Numbered from the stretch's first letter, positions 26,299 through 34,799 are shown. The stretch: 64,000 bases of DNA from Couchioplanes azureus (GCF_014648355.1 NZ_BMQY01000005.1:558001-622000), one strand, 5' to 3'. A program made the numbers and translations. Notes: a model not told the origin generated them from the sequence alone.

Positions 26299-26814
26299 AT
26301 GATCGAAAACGTCGGCTGGTTGCCGAAGCTCGTCGCCGTGCTCATCGTGGGCATCCCCGCGCTGACCGGCGTGGGCTTGCTCGTCGCGGGGGCCCGGCGG
26401 TGGAGCCGCCTGCGCGCGCTCGCCGGCTCCGGCCAGCGGACCGTCGCCCGGGTCGTCGACAACCAGCTGGAGTCCTGGTCCGACGGGCGCACCTCCTACC
26501 GGCCGGTGGTCACCTTCCGCACCGGCACGGGGCAGGAGGTCCGGACGGTGCTGGGCGATCTGGCCTCGTTCCGGTCCCATCTGGCCGGCACCGAGATCGA
26601 GGTGTTCTACGACCCGGCGAACCCCAGCGAGGCGGCGCCCACCCGCAAGGGCGGGCAAGGGGTGGTCCTCTACCTTGTGTTCGGCGTGGTGTTCCTGGTC
26701 TTCGCCCTGTGCGCATACCAGATGGCCGACATGGCGCTCGACTTCTTCACCGACTTCGAAGACTTCGGGAACATCGACGATCCGGGCCCCGACGATTTCG
26801 ACCAGGGCTTCTGA
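26299..26814 (+). CDS. DUF3592 membrane protein
   Basis: A 171-residue protein with two transmembrane segments (about 7-30 and 120-143) flanking an extracytoplasmic or cytoplasmic beta-rich DUF3592 domain (RTVARVVDNQ... YRPVVTFRTGTGQEVRT... VFYDPANPSEA). The C-terminal tail is very acidic (DFFTDFEDFGNIDDPGPDDFDQGF). ATG 26299 is preferred on family length; an ATG at 26281 adds six residues. Function unknown. It converges on the secreted HAD gene, with a long terminator hairpin between them. Confidence 0.8.
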   Translation: MIENVGWLPKLVAVLIVGIPALTGVGLLVAGARRWSRLRALAGSGQRTVARVVDNQLESWSDGRTSYRPVVTFRTGTGQEVRTVLGDLASFRSHLAGTEIEVFYDPANPSEAAPTRKGGQGVVLYLVFGVVFLVFALCAYQMADMALDFFTDFEDFGNIDDPGPDDFDQGF

Positions 26815-26833
26815 ACCCGCGCCGCCCCAGGCG

Positions 26834-26889
26834 GCTCGCGAGACAGCGCGGGGCGTTCGGCGGTGACCCGCGAACGCCCCGTCGCGAGC
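26834..26889. terminator. extended bidirectional terminator
   Basis: An inner stem GGGGCGTTCG (26850-26859)/CGAACGCCCC (26871-26880) is capped below by an outer stem GCTCGCGA (26834-26841)/TCGCGAGC (26882-26889). It lies between the convergent DUF3592 and HAD genes. Confidence 0.75.
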
Positions 26890-26894
26890 GGCGG

Positions 26895-27482
26895 TCAGCG
26901 CCGGCGCAGCTGGGAAGCGGGCAGGTAGAACGAGCGGCCCGGCTTGCCGACCTGGTAGGTACGCAGTCCGACCTGCGCGGCGGCGGTCAGCTCGGCGGCG
27001 ACTTCGCCCTGGTAGTAGGGCACGCACGGGGCGGACTCCGCCAGGGCGCGCTCGAACAGCGCCGGGGCGGGCTTGCGTTCGGCGTCCGTGCGGGGCAGGA
27101 CGATGCGGCCCTCGAAGTACGACCAGACGAACGGCCGCGGCTCGGCCCACCGGTCGGCGATGTACTGCTGCATCGTCGCGAGCTTTTCCTCCTGGGTGGC
27201 GCCCCAGGCCTCCGGGATGTTGATGATCAGGCCGAGGGCGACACCGCGGGAACGCAGGTCGCGCAGGTAGGACAGGGCGCCCGGCTCGTACCGCACGTGC
27301 GACCAGTCCGAGGTGTCGATCAGCACGTTGCCGAGGTCGAAGTAGACCACCGGACGATTGCACACCGCCGGGGCGGCGGCCGGGACGGCGTCCGACGCGG
27401 CGGCCGGGGCGGCGGCGGTGACGGTCAGCGCGGATGCGGCCAGGATTGCGGGCAGCATGAGACGCGCGAGGGAGCGGAACAC
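26895..27482 (-). CDS. secreted HAD-like hydrolase
   Basis: A 195-residue protein. The GTG start at 27482 has GGAGG 4 nt upstream; the open frame upstream is not coding-like. Residues 1-30 are a signal peptide ending in an Ala-rich AAAPAAAS cleavage region. The mature part begins with HAD motif I VVYFDLGNVLIDTSD, as in YihX-like phosphatases, and has a later GLRTYQVGKPG motif. Export of a HAD hydrolase is unusual, since these are normally cytoplasmic; a Sec signal is clear in the sequence. Substrate unknown. Confidence 0.75.
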   Translation of the reverse strand: MFRSLARLMLPAILAASALTVTAAAPAAASDAVPAAAPAVCNRPVVYFDLGNVLIDTSDWSHVRYEPGALSYLRDLRSRGVALGLIINIPEAWGATQEEKLATMQQYIADRWAEPRPFVWSYFEGRIVLPRTDAERKPAPALFERALAESAPCVPYYQGEVAAELTAAAQVGLRTYQVGKPGRSFYLPASQLRRR

Positions 27483-27650
27483 GGAGCCTCCATAGTGGAT
27501 CCGCGCTCGACCGTTGATTCTTTTGGAATCGAAGTCGGGCGCAGAAGAATCATCGGCAGCGGGTGCCTTACGCATGTGAATGCATGGTGATCCTATGGCG
27601 ACTCAGCGTTGCCCTCGGGTCGGCGGTACCGATAGTGACGACCGGCACAC

Positions 27651-27677
27651 GGCCTGCCGGCAGAAAGCCGGCAGGCC
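27651..27677 (-). terminator. hairpin after LuxR-peptide pair
   Basis: GGCCTGCCGGC, loop AGAAA, GCCGGCAGGCC: a perfect 11-bp stem, 18 nt past the stop of the small peptide gene on the minus strand. Confidence 0.75.
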
Positions 27678-27694
27678 GCGCACGTCTGCCCGCC

Positions 27695-27871
27695 CTAGGT
27701 GCAGGAGACGCAGCTGCCGTTCGGGTCGCTCGGCGGCGTCGAGGGCGCCACGACCGCGGTGGAGGGCGGCGTGGTGTCGCGGGCCTGCGAGTGGACGAGG
27801 ACACCCAGCCCCACCGCAAGGCAGAGCGCCACGAGCGCGCCGATGAGAACGGTATGGAAGCGCAGAGACAT
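27695..27871 (-). CDS. small membrane peptide ending in Cys-x-x-Cys
   Basis: A 58-residue product. ATG 27871 follows a GGGGGGT ribosome binding site. Residues 7-27 form a single hydrophobic helix; the extracytoplasmic Pro/Thr/Ser-rich tail ends GSCVSCT. It begins 19 nt after the stop of the LuxR gene on the same strand and is followed by a strong terminator, so the two form a bicistronic unit. It could be a signal peptide precursor, a membrane sensor for the regulator, or a redox-active peptide. No family recognised. Confidence 0.65.
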   Translation of the reverse strand: MSLRFHTVLIGALVALCLAVGLGVLVHSQARDTTPPSTAVVAPSTPPSDPNGSCVSCT

Positions 27872-27890
27872 TTCGATACCCCCCGTGGGA

Positions 27891-29000
27891 TCAATCGGTC
27901 TGGTGCGGTTCGCCGGCGGCGCCGGCGAACGAGGGCGGCGCGGCGACCCGCAACGCCCCCAGTGCAAGGCCGAGCTGGAACCGGTTCTCCACGCCGAGCC
28001 GGTCCATGAGGTTGCGCATGATGCCGGTCACGGACCGGGCGCTGATGCGCAGCCGCTCGGCGGAGCTCTGGTCGGTATGGCCGGCGGCGAGCAGGGTGAT
28101 CAGGCTGCGCTCGCGGGGCGAGAGCACGATCGGGGCGACGGCGAGCCGCTCCGGCGGCACCGCCACGTCCCAGTGCCGCTCGAAGAGCCGGATGAGGGCT
28201 CGCAGCACACCCGGCCGCTCCACCTCCAGGTAGCCCTGGTCGAGGTCGCCGGGATCGGCGGGGAAGTAGGCGAACCGCCGGTCCACGAGCATGAGCCGCA
28301 AGGGGACGTTGGGCGTCTCCCGCCGCTGGTAGGTGGTGCCGTTGATGAGGTGGCCGCTGACGTCGAGCGGGTCGCCGTCCGCGGGAGGCAGGGCGAGCAG
28401 CCGCATCCGCACGCCGCGCTCGTAGAGCGCGAGATCCTGCGGGGCGGCGACCCGGGCGGCCTCGGCGTCGATGGCCTGGTCGTTGCTCATCGTCCAGAAG
28501 TCGCGGATGTCGGTGGCGACGAGCTCGGCGATCCGGTCGCGGGTGGCCTGGCGGCTGAGGTAGCGCATCCCGTCCGTGACGCTTCCGCGCAGGCCGGGCA
28601 CCGAGTCCAGGGGCAGCGCCGCGCCGACGCCGGAGCTGCGCAGCGCGCGGACGACGTGGTGGTGCGACCGGGCCTTCGCGTGGTCGTCCACGAGCCGCAT
28701 CCGGCGCGACCGCAGCATGGCGACGACCGCGGCCGGCCGGCGGGCCGTCCAGATGCGCGTCGTGGTGCGACTGTCGTCAGTGGAGACCGCCGCGCCGGCC
28801 TCTCTCAGCTCGGCCAGCGCCTCCGCGGTGCGGCGGCTGGACAGCCCCAGCTCGGTGGCGATGGTGCGCTCGGTCCGGGGCCCGAATGTCGCGAGGGTAC
28901 GGAAGACGAAGTCGGCGTCGCTGGACATGCCCCAGCGGACCAGCGAAGGTATGGCGGCGCCGAACGGGATCGGGGTGCTCGTCACTCCATCGATTCTCAT
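27891..29000 (-). CDS. LuxR-family regulator with TrmB-like N-terminal helix-turn-helix
   Basis: Up to 369 residues from ATG 29000; starts at 28985 (GTG) or 28928 (ATG) are possible. An N-terminal winged helix (about 28-75, RTERTIATELGLSSRRTAEALAELREAGA) resembles TrmB-type domains, the middle carries a phospholipase-D-like/effector region, and the C-terminal LuxR helix-turn-helix is LSPRERSLITLLAAGHTDQSSAERLRISARSVTGIMRNLMDRLGV (about 293-340). No receiver or ATPase domain is present. A second, very short LuxR gene lies 8 nt upstream with a nearly identical C-terminus, pointing to a partial duplication. The downstream small membrane peptide may be its partner. Confidence 0.85.
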   Translation of the reverse strand: MRIDGVTSTPIPFGAAIPSLVRWGMSSDADFVFRTLATFGPRTERTIATELGLSSRRTAEALAELREAGAAVSTDDSRTTTRIWTARRPAAVVAMLRSRRMRLVDDHAKARSHHHVVRALRSSGVGAALPLDSVPGLRGSVTDGMRYLSRQATRDRIAELVATDIRDFWTMSNDQAIDAEAARVAAPQDLALYERGVRMRLLALPPADGDPLDVSGHLINGTTYQRRETPNVPLRLMLVDRRFAYFPADPGDLDQGYLEVERPGVLRALIRLFERHWDVAVPPERLAVAPIVLSPRERSLITLLAAGHTDQSSAERLRISARSVTGIMRNLMDRLGVENRFQLGLALGALRVAAPPSFAGAAGEPHQTD

Positions 29001-29008
29001 CTACGGGG

Positions 29009-29281
29009 TCAACCATCGCTTCCCACGGATGGACCGGGAACGTTGACCTTGCGGAGGAAGCCAAGGGCGAGACCCAGCTGAAAGCGGTTGTCGACGCCGA
29101 GCCGATCCATGAGGGAGCGCAGGATGTTGGAGACCGACCGCGCGCTGATGCCGAGTTGCTCCGCCGCGGAGACATCGGTGTGGCCCTGGGCGAGCAGGGA
29201 CACCAGTTCACGCTCGCGATCGGACAGGATGATCTTCGGCAAAGCTCCGGCTCCATTTCGGGTGGGTCGATCGAGGCGCAT
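29009..29281 (-). CDS. minimal LuxR-type helix-turn-helix protein
   Basis: About 90 residues from ATG 29281; the frame stays open upstream but that part is not protein-like and has no good ribosome binding site. Almost the whole product is a LuxR helix-turn-helix (LSDRERELVSLLAQGHTDVSAAEQLGISARSVSNILRSLMDRLGVDNRFQLGLALGFL). It parallels the C-terminus of the next gene residue by residue (RFQLGLALG in both). It could be a stand-alone GerE-like regulator or the surviving 3' end of a duplicated LuxR gene. The intact, conserved helix argues it is functional. Confidence 0.65.
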   Translation of the reverse strand: MRLDRPTRNGAGALPKIILSDRERELVSLLAQGHTDVSAAEQLGISARSVSNILRSLMDRLGVDNRFQLGLALGFLRKVNVPGPSVGSDG

Positions 29282-29622
29282 GCAACCACAGCCGCCCGGC
29301 ACGGTCCACACCTGCCGGTTTTGTCCCTTGGGGTTGCGCAAAAACGCACCCGGCCACTTCCGGATCCCGCAAAATCGCGCCCTCGGGTACCGCGTTCGTT
29401 GACCTGTCCGGGCGGAGTCCGCAATCTGACAGGGCATGAGGACGGGCTCGGGGTTTGCCCGTCGTCGCGCCCTTCGGGCCCCGTGCCCCGCCGCCACGGG
29501 CGCGGGGTGCCGACGCGCTGCAGGACCGGCTCCGACGTTCAGACGGGGGACGTCGGAACCGGTCCGCCCGGTTTGCCGATTCCTGCCCCATGATCATGGC
29601 CGTACGTTGCGTAATGGTACGG
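29282..29622. promoter_or_regulatory. divergent promoter region with direct repeat
   Basis: A 341-nt region with no convincing gene, between the minimal LuxR gene and the LysM/M15 peptidase gene. CGCAAAAACGCACC (29337-29350) and CGCAAAATCGCGCC (29368-29381) match at 12 of 14 positions and are 31 bp apart, about three helical turns: candidate LuxR binding sites. A GC-rich hairpin lies near 29480-29510 (CCCCGTGCCC against GGGCGCGGGG). Confidence 0.4.
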
Positions 29623-30441
29623 ATGAAGAGGTTTTTCGCTTTTTTCGCCGCCCTGTTCGTCCTGCTGACCGGTGACCTGCCCGCCTCGGCCGCGCCGGCC
29701 GCACCCGCGTCCCCGGCCGCCTCGACGCCGCGGTACCACGTGGTCCGGCCCGGCGAGACGATCAAGGAGATCGCCGCCGTGTACGGCATCACCCCGGCCC
29801 AGCTCCGCGCCTGGAACGGCATCCTGAAGCCGCACCAGCCGAGCGTGGACGGCGTGCTGCACGTCGGGAAGCCGGCCGTGCCCCTCACCGGCTGGCGGTC
29901 CTCGATCGAGCGGGTGACCCCGGCCGCGGTGAACTGGGATCCCCGCAAGAAGTGCCCCGTGCTGCCCGCCGACCTGCGCAAGGTCTGGGTCACGTACATC
30001 GACTTCTACGGCATCACCCGAGCCGGCAGCATCGTGGTCCACAAGACCATCGCCAAGCGGATCCAGCGGGCGTTCCTGTCGCTCTACCGGATGCGCTTCC
30101 GGATCATGGGCATGAGCCCGATGTCCGTCAACGCGCCGTGGATCACCGACATGGCGACGGTGACCTCCGGCTACAGCTGCCGCCGGGTGGCCGGGAGCAA
30201 GACGCTCTCCCAGCACGCGTACGGGCTGGCGATCGACGTCAACCCGGTGCAGAACCCGATGATCCGAGGCTCCTACATCGACCCGCGCTCAGGGACGGAC
30301 TTCCTGGCGCGGGCCGCGTACCGCAGAGGGATGATGCACGCCGCGGGCGCGGTCCGGGCCTTCACCACCAACGGCCTGTCCTGGGGCGGCCGCTGGCGCA
30401 CGCTCAAGGACTACATGCACTTCAGCACCACCGACCGCTGA
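29623..30441 (+). CDS. secreted LysM + M15-family peptidase
   Basis: A 272-residue exported protein. ATG 29623 opens a clean signal peptide (MKRFFAFFAALFVLLTG...ASAAP); upstream ATGs at 29590-29614 would only lengthen the n-region. LysM domain at about 35-80 (YHVVRPGETIKEIAAVYGITPAQLRAWNGI), then an M15 D-Ala-D-Ala carboxypeptidase/endopeptidase-like domain. Zinc-binding elements are visible: SQHAYGLAIDVNP and the C-terminal DYMHFS. Expected role: binding peptidoglycan through LysM and trimming stem peptides. The gene is monocistronic and converges on the sigma factor gene. Confidence 0.85.
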   Translation: MKRFFAFFAALFVLLTGDLPASAAPAAPASPAASTPRYHVVRPGETIKEIAAVYGITPAQLRAWNGILKPHQPSVDGVLHVGKPAVPLTGWRSSIERVTPAAVNWDPRKKCPVLPADLRKVWVTYIDFYGITRAGSIVVHKTIAKRIQRAFLSLYRMRFRIMGMSPMSVNAPWITDMATVTSGYSCRRVAGSKTLSQHAYGLAIDVNPVQNPMIRGSYIDPRSGTDFLARAAYRRGMMHAAGAVRAFTTNGLSWGGRWRTLKDYMHFSTTDR

Positions 30442-30468
30442 CCACCGGGGCCACTTCCCCTCGAGCGG

Positions 30469-31467
30469 CTAATCCGTGCCGTCCGCCGGCAGGCGCTCCG
30501 GCAGCCCGAGCCGTGGGAACTGGTCGGCGTGGAACGTGACGATCTCGGTGATCGCCCCGCCGGTGATGCGCAGGACGTCGATCGTCAGCGCCAGGTACGC
30601 CCCCTCACGCTTGCGCCACTGGTAGAACGCGACGGCGGGCTGCCGGTTCACGGCGGTGGGGACGGCGCGCAGGTGCTGCATGTCCGGGAAGCCGCTCTCG
30701 ACCCAGTCGTTCACCACCGTGTCGCGGCCGACGTACAGGCCCGGTGTGGGCGGCATCGAGCACCGTACGTCGTCGCGCAGCAGTGCGGCGAGCGCCGGGA
30801 CGTCCGTGGCCACGCTGGCGTCGGTGTAGCGGCGTACCAGCTCCCGCGTCCGGGCGTCCTCCTCGCCGCCGGTCCAGTCCTGCCGCTCGGCGGGCAGGTG
30901 GTCCCGCAGGCCGGCGCGGGCCCGCTGCAACGCGCTGTTCACGGAGTTGACCGAGTCCCCGAGCAGCTCCGCGACGTCCCTCGCCGGCCAGCCGAGCACG
31001 TCCCGCAGGATCAGCACGGCCCGCGGGCGTGGCGCCAGGTGCTGGACCGCGACCAGGTACGCCAGCTCGATCGTCTCCCGCGCCACGGCGACGGTCTCCG
31101 GCTCGTCCGCGCCGCCGGCGGGCAGCTCGTCGAGCAGCCGGTCCGGATAGGGCTGCAGCCACCGCACCTCGCCGCCGGTCGCCGGCTCCGGGCGGCACTT
31201 GGCGAGCAGGTCCAGGCAGGCGTTGGTGGCGATCCGGTACAGCCAGGCCCGGAACGTCGACCGCCCCTCGAACGTCTCCCGCCGCCGCCAGGCCCGCAGG
31301 AACGTCTCCTGCACGGTGTCCTCGGCATCCTCGAACGACCCGAGCATCCGGTAGCAGTGCACGTGCAGCTCCCGCCGGTGCCGCTCCGCCATTCCCGAGA
31401 ACGCCGGCTCGTCCATCTCGCCCGGACCGCTCATGCCGAGCTCCTCCAGCCGTGTGTCCGTACCCAT
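30469..31467 (-). CDS. ECF sigma factor with C-terminal SnoaL-like domain
   Basis: A 332-residue sigma-70 family protein. ATG 31467 follows GGAAGGATG; upstream in-frame codons are excluded on that basis. Region 2 (about 25-90, with LHVHCYRMLGSFEDAEDTVQETFLRAWR), region 4 (about 150-205, LPPRPRAVLILRDVLGWPARDVAELL-type) and a SnoaL_2/NTF2-like tail (about 215-325) define the ECF group that includes M. tuberculosis SigG. In such proteins the tail replaces a separate anti-sigma factor and modulates activity. No anti-sigma gene is nearby. It is divergent from the adenosine deaminase gene. Confidence 0.9.
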   Translation of the reverse strand: MGTDTRLEELGMSGPGEMDEPAFSGMAERHRRELHVHCYRMLGSFEDAEDTVQETFLRAWRRRETFEGRSTFRAWLYRIATNACLDLLAKCRPEPATGGEVRWLQPYPDRLLDELPAGGADEPETVAVARETIELAYLVAVQHLAPRPRAVLILRDVLGWPARDVAELLGDSVNSVNSALQRARAGLRDHLPAERQDWTGGEEDARTRELVRRYTDASVATDVPALAALLRDDVRCSMPPTPGLYVGRDTVVNDWVESGFPDMQHLRAVPTAVNRQPAVAFYQWRKREGAYLALTIDVLRITGGAITEIVTFHADQFPRLGLPERLPADGTD

Positions 31468-31607
31468 CACGTCATCCTTCCGCCTCGTCGTGTCCCGTCG
31501 GAGGTATGACGGGTGCGGGCGCGACAACTCATCAGTCCGGGTCGGTCGGCACGGCGGATGCGGTGAGGGCCGGACCCGGCGCGCCGGTCTCCGTGCCAGA
31601 ATGCCGC

Positions 31608-32561
31608 GTGACTCCGAAGATCGAACTGCATCTCCATCTCGAGGGCTCCGTCCGGCCCGCTACCCTGCTGCGGCTGGCACGCCGGAACCGGGTGACACTG
31701 CCGACGGACGATCCGCGGGCACTGGCCCGGCTGTTCGCCTTCCGCGACTTCGCCCACTTCGTCGAGGTGTGGAACCTGGTCATGGGCTGCCTGCGGACGC
31801 CCGAGGATCTCCGGCAGATCGTGGTCGACTATGCGCAGGAGGCGCGGCGCCACGGTGCGGTGTACGTGGAGGGCATCTTCACTCCGCAGCCGGAGCAGGT
31901 GGCCGAGATCGGGCTCGACGCCATGTTCGAGGGCTACTGTGCGGGCGCCACAGAGGCCGAGCAGGTGCACGGAGTGATCGTCCGGCTGACGCCGGAGCAG
32001 TACCGCGGCTGCGATCCCGAGTTCGGCACCGCGGTGGCGCGGGCGGCGGTACGGTTCGCCGGCCGCGGGGTGGTCGGCTTCGGCCTCGCCGGCTTCGAGG
32101 GCCGCTACCCGGACGCCCCGCACGCCGAAGCGATGCGCATCGCCGCCGACGGCGGGCTGGGCCTGGTGCCCCACGCGGGCGAACTCGCCGGTCCGGCCTC
32201 GATCCGCTCCGCGCTGCGGATGGGCGCGAGCCGTCTGCGCCACGGGATCCGCGCCGCCGAGGACCCGTACCTGCTCGCCGAGCTCGCCGAGCGCCGCATC
32301 GTCCTGGACGTCTGTCCCACCTCGAACCGCCGGCTGGGCGTGACGGGCGCCGACCACCCACTGCCCCGCCTCGTGGCGGCCGGTGTCGCCTGCTCGATCT
32401 CCACCGACGACCCGGCCCTGTTCGACACCGACCTGTCCACGGAGTACGCGCTTGCCGCGGGCCTCGGCGTCACGGCCGAGGCGGCCTACCGCGCAGGGCT
32501 CGAGGGTGCCCTCTGCGACGACGCCACCCGGGCCCGCCTGGCCGCGCTGGCCCCGGATTGA
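31608..32561 (+). CDS. add: adenosine deaminase family protein
   Basis: A 317-residue purine salvage enzyme of the amidohydrolase fold. GTG 31608 is the only start that keeps the metal motif at the N-terminus: H8 and H10 of HLHLEGS. Further active-site residues: H189 and E192 in HAGE, H212, CPTSN (236-240) and D267/D268 in STDDP. Expected reaction: adenosine (or a related aminopurine, for example adenine in some members) to inosine plus ammonia. It is monocistronic, divergent from the ECF sigma gene and convergent to the methyltransferase gene. Confidence 0.9.
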   Translation: MTPKIELHLHLEGSVRPATLLRLARRNRVTLPTDDPRALARLFAFRDFAHFVEVWNLVMGCLRTPEDLRQIVVDYAQEARRHGAVYVEGIFTPQPEQVAEIGLDAMFEGYCAGATEAEQVHGVIVRLTPEQYRGCDPEFGTAVARAAVRFAGRGVVGFGLAGFEGRYPDAPHAEAMRIAADGGLGLVPHAGELAGPASIRSALRMGASRLRHGIRAAEDPYLLAELAERRIVLDVCPTSNRRLGVTGADHPLPRLVAAGVACSISTDDPALFDTDLSTEYALAAGLGVTAEAAYRAGLEGALCDDATRARLAALAPD

Positions 32562-32574
32562 TCAGGCGCGGTAG

Positions 32575-33159
32575 TCAGCGCGGGTCGAGGATCGCGACGA
32601 GGAAGTCGGAGCCGGGCGTGAACGGGCGCAGGTCCCAGGTGGCGAGGAGGAGCCCGGGCGCCAGGCCGGCGGTGGCGGCGTCGGCGAGGAAGTCGTCGAA
32701 GTCGTAGCCCCGGCCCGCACCGAAGCCGATCACCGCCCGGCCGTTCCCGGCAAGGTGCGTACGCATGCGGCGCAGGATCTCGACGCGGGTGGAGGGCGCC
32801 GCGAAGGCCATGACGTTGCCGGCCGAGACGATGGCGTCGAAGCGCTCCGGCAGGTCGAGCTCGGACAGGTCGCCGACCAGCCAGCGGGGGCCGGGGTGGT
32901 CCTCGCGGGCGGCCGCGATCAGCTCGGGATCGAGGTCGACGCCGGTCACGTCGTGCCCGGCCGCGGCGAGGTGACCTCCGACGCGGCCGGTGCCGCAGCC
33001 GGCGTCGAGGATGCGCGAGCCCCGCGGGACCATCGCGTCGATCAGGCGGGCCTCGCCGGCGAGGTCGGCACCCTCGGCGGCCATGGTGCGGAACCGCTCG
33101 ATGTACCACTTCGAGTGGCCCGGGTCCTGCGCGAGCTTCTCCAGCCAGAGGTTGTCCAC
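32575..33159 (-). CDS. class I SAM-dependent methyltransferase
   Basis: A 194-residue protein; GTG 33159 is preferred, since the upstream in-frame V codon is GTC. Motif I ILDAGCGTGRVGGHLAAAGHDVTGVDLD (about 50-77) and the post-I/II strand FDAIVSAGNVMAF identify a methyltransferase-11/25 type Rossmann fold. The C-terminal strand order is normal. Substrate cannot be told. It starts 67 nt downstream of the LVIVD gene stop, on the same strand, but a strong hairpin separates the two. Confidence 0.85.
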   Translation of the reverse strand: MDNLWLEKLAQDPGHSKWYIERFRTMAAEGADLAGEARLIDAMVPRGSRILDAGCGTGRVGGHLAAAGHDVTGVDLDPELIAAAREDHPGPRWLVGDLSELDLPERFDAIVSAGNVMAFAAPSTRVEILRRMRTHLAGNGRAVIGFGAGRGYDFDDFLADAATAGLAPGLLLATWDLRPFTPGSDFLVAILDPR

Positions 33160-33181
33160 CTCGCTGACCCTGCCAGAACGG

Positions 33182-33216
33182 CACAGGCCCGGCCGCACGA
33201 GGGGGCCGGGCCTGTG
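33182..33216 (-). terminator. 13-bp hairpin after the LVIVD gene
   Basis: CACAGGCCCGGCC and GGCCGGGCCTGTG form a perfect 13-bp stem with a 9-nt loop, between the LVIVD stop and the methyltransferase start. Methyltransferase expression therefore probably relies on its own promoter or on readthrough. Confidence 0.75.
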
Positions 33217-33226
33217 ACTCAGGGTG

Positions 33227-34669
33227 TCACCACTTACGGAAGTTGTCCTGTGTCTGCGCGTTGAACTCGTCGGTACGGGCCCTACGGGCCAGGTTGGTGC
33301 GGATGTCCTTCAGCTCCAGCACGTCCATGCCCTTGACGATGTCGTTGGAGTAGATGAAGCCGTTGTACCAGTACGCCGACCACGAGCCGCCGCTGACGAA
33401 CTGGGTGGCCGACAGCGGGCCGCGCTCCCAGTACGCGATCTCCTTGGGCGCCCGGGAGTCGGTGAAGTCCCAGACCGAGATGCCGCCCTGGTACCACGCC
33501 TGCACCATGATGTCGCGGCCCGGCATCGGGATCAGCGAGCCGTTGTGGGCCACGCAGTTCTCGAACTCGGTGTTGAGCCGCGGGATCTTGAAGTAGCTGC
33601 GGAACTCCAGCTTGCGCTTGTCGCCGCGGCCCACGATGTCGTAGATCGCGTCGGCGCCGCGGTTCGGGCCGATCTCCGGGTTGCAGGTGGCCATGCCGCC
33701 GCCGCCCAGCTCGTCGGTGAAGACGACCTTGGTGGCGTTGTTGTTGAAGGTCGCGGAGTGCCAGAAGGAGAAGTTGACGGTGTCGCGGACGGTGGTGATC
33801 ACCCGCGGCGCCGAGCGGACCGAGATGTCGAACAGCACGCCGTCACCCATGCAGGCGCCCGCCGCGATGTCCTTCTCCGGGTACGCCGTGATGTCGTGGC
33901 AGCCGGTGGTCGGCTGCTGCTCCTCGCCGGGGCCGCCCGGGTTGCCACCGTCCGGGAACAGCACCGGCGTCGCGACGACCGCGGCCGCGGCCGGGTCCTT
34001 CAGCGGCACCCGGATGATCGAGATCTTGTCGTGCGGCAGCGCGCAGTTGGGCAGGTCCGCCGCGGCCAGGTTGTACGACGACACGTAGATGTAGGCCGAG
34101 TCGTCGCCCGCCTTGCCGGGAACCAGCGTCTGCGTGTGCGAGCCACAGTCGGTCTTGATCGACTTGAGGTACTTCGGCGTCACCGGGTCGCTGATGTCGA
34201 AGATCTTGATGCCTTCCCAGCGGTCGCCGGGTGCGGCCGTCGTGGACGCGGTGTTGTCGCAGGAGTCGTTGGTGCGCTGCGAGTCGGTGCCCAGGAAGAG
34301 CAGGTTGCCGGTGACGGAGACGTCGTTCTGCGAGCCGGGGCAGAGCACCTGGGCCGCCACCACGGGCGCCTTGGGGTTCTTGATGTCGTAGACGGTGAAG
34401 CCGTTGTAGTTGCCGCCGAAGGCGTAGTGGCCCTGGAAGGCCCAGTCCGAGTTGGTCGAGTTGGCGAAGGGACCGGTCTTCGGCAGGTACGCGACCTGCT
34501 TGATGTTCGGCGTGCTGGCGACCTCGTCGACGCCGGGCGGAGTGCCGGGATCGGCCGGCGTCTGTGCCATACCGCTCGAGGGCGCCACCAGCAAGCCGGC
34601 GACGACCACCGCCGCACCGGCGAACGCCAGGCGCCTGAGCTGCCGCCCTCGTGGGGCAGAGTGCTTCAT
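33227..34669 (-). CDS. secreted LVIVD-repeat beta-propeller protein
   Basis: A 480-residue exported protein. ATG 34669 follows GGAAGGAG. The signal peptide spans about 1-35 (basic RGRQLRR then a hydrophobic stretch). The mature part carries LVIVD-type repeats seen as GFTVYDIKNPKAPVVAA, GIKIFDISDPVTPKYLKS, VLFDISVRSAPRVITT and GISVWDFTDSRAPKEIAYW, spaced as propeller blades. Paired Cys suggest disulfides. Function unknown; such proteins commonly neighbour DUF305 genes, as here, where the DUF305 gene is divergent over a 130-nt promoter region. Confidence 0.85.
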   Translation of the reverse strand: MKHSAPRGRQLRRLAFAGAAVVVAGLLVAPSSGMAQTPADPGTPPGVDEVASTPNIKQVAYLPKTGPFANSTNSDWAFQGHYAFGGNYNGFTVYDIKNPKAPVVAAQVLCPGSQNDVSVTGNLLFLGTDSQRTNDSCDNTASTTAAPGDRWEGIKIFDISDPVTPKYLKSIKTDCGSHTQTLVPGKAGDDSAYIYVSSYNLAAADLPNCALPHDKISIIRVPLKDPAAAAVVATPVLFPDGGNPGGPGEEQQPTTGCHDITAYPEKDIAAGACMGDGVLFDISVRSAPRVITTVRDTVNFSFWHSATFNNNATKVVFTDELGGGGMATCNPEIGPNRGADAIYDIVGRGDKRKLEFRSYFKIPRLNTEFENCVAHNGSLIPMPGRDIMVQAWYQGGISVWDFTDSRAPKEIAYWERGPLSATQFVSGGSWSAYWYNGFIYSNDIVKGMDVLELKDIRTNLARRARTDEFNAQTQDNFRKW

Positions 34670-34799
34670 GGAGCTCCTTCCGGCTGTCCACGCACCGCGG
34701 GTCAAGGTGTTGTCACTGTCGGTGCGCATTCACCTTCGTCGCTACGATAGTGCGCCTGGGCGTTGCCAGGGAACCGCGTTGCGAAACTGAAAGGATTCG

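Noticed and set aside
15606..27504. Identical 15-mer CCATAGTGGATCCGC at 15606 and 27490
   Set aside because: In 64 kb of biased sequence, a few 15-mer matches on either strand are expected by chance. The two contexts differ and the second overlaps a ribosome binding site region.
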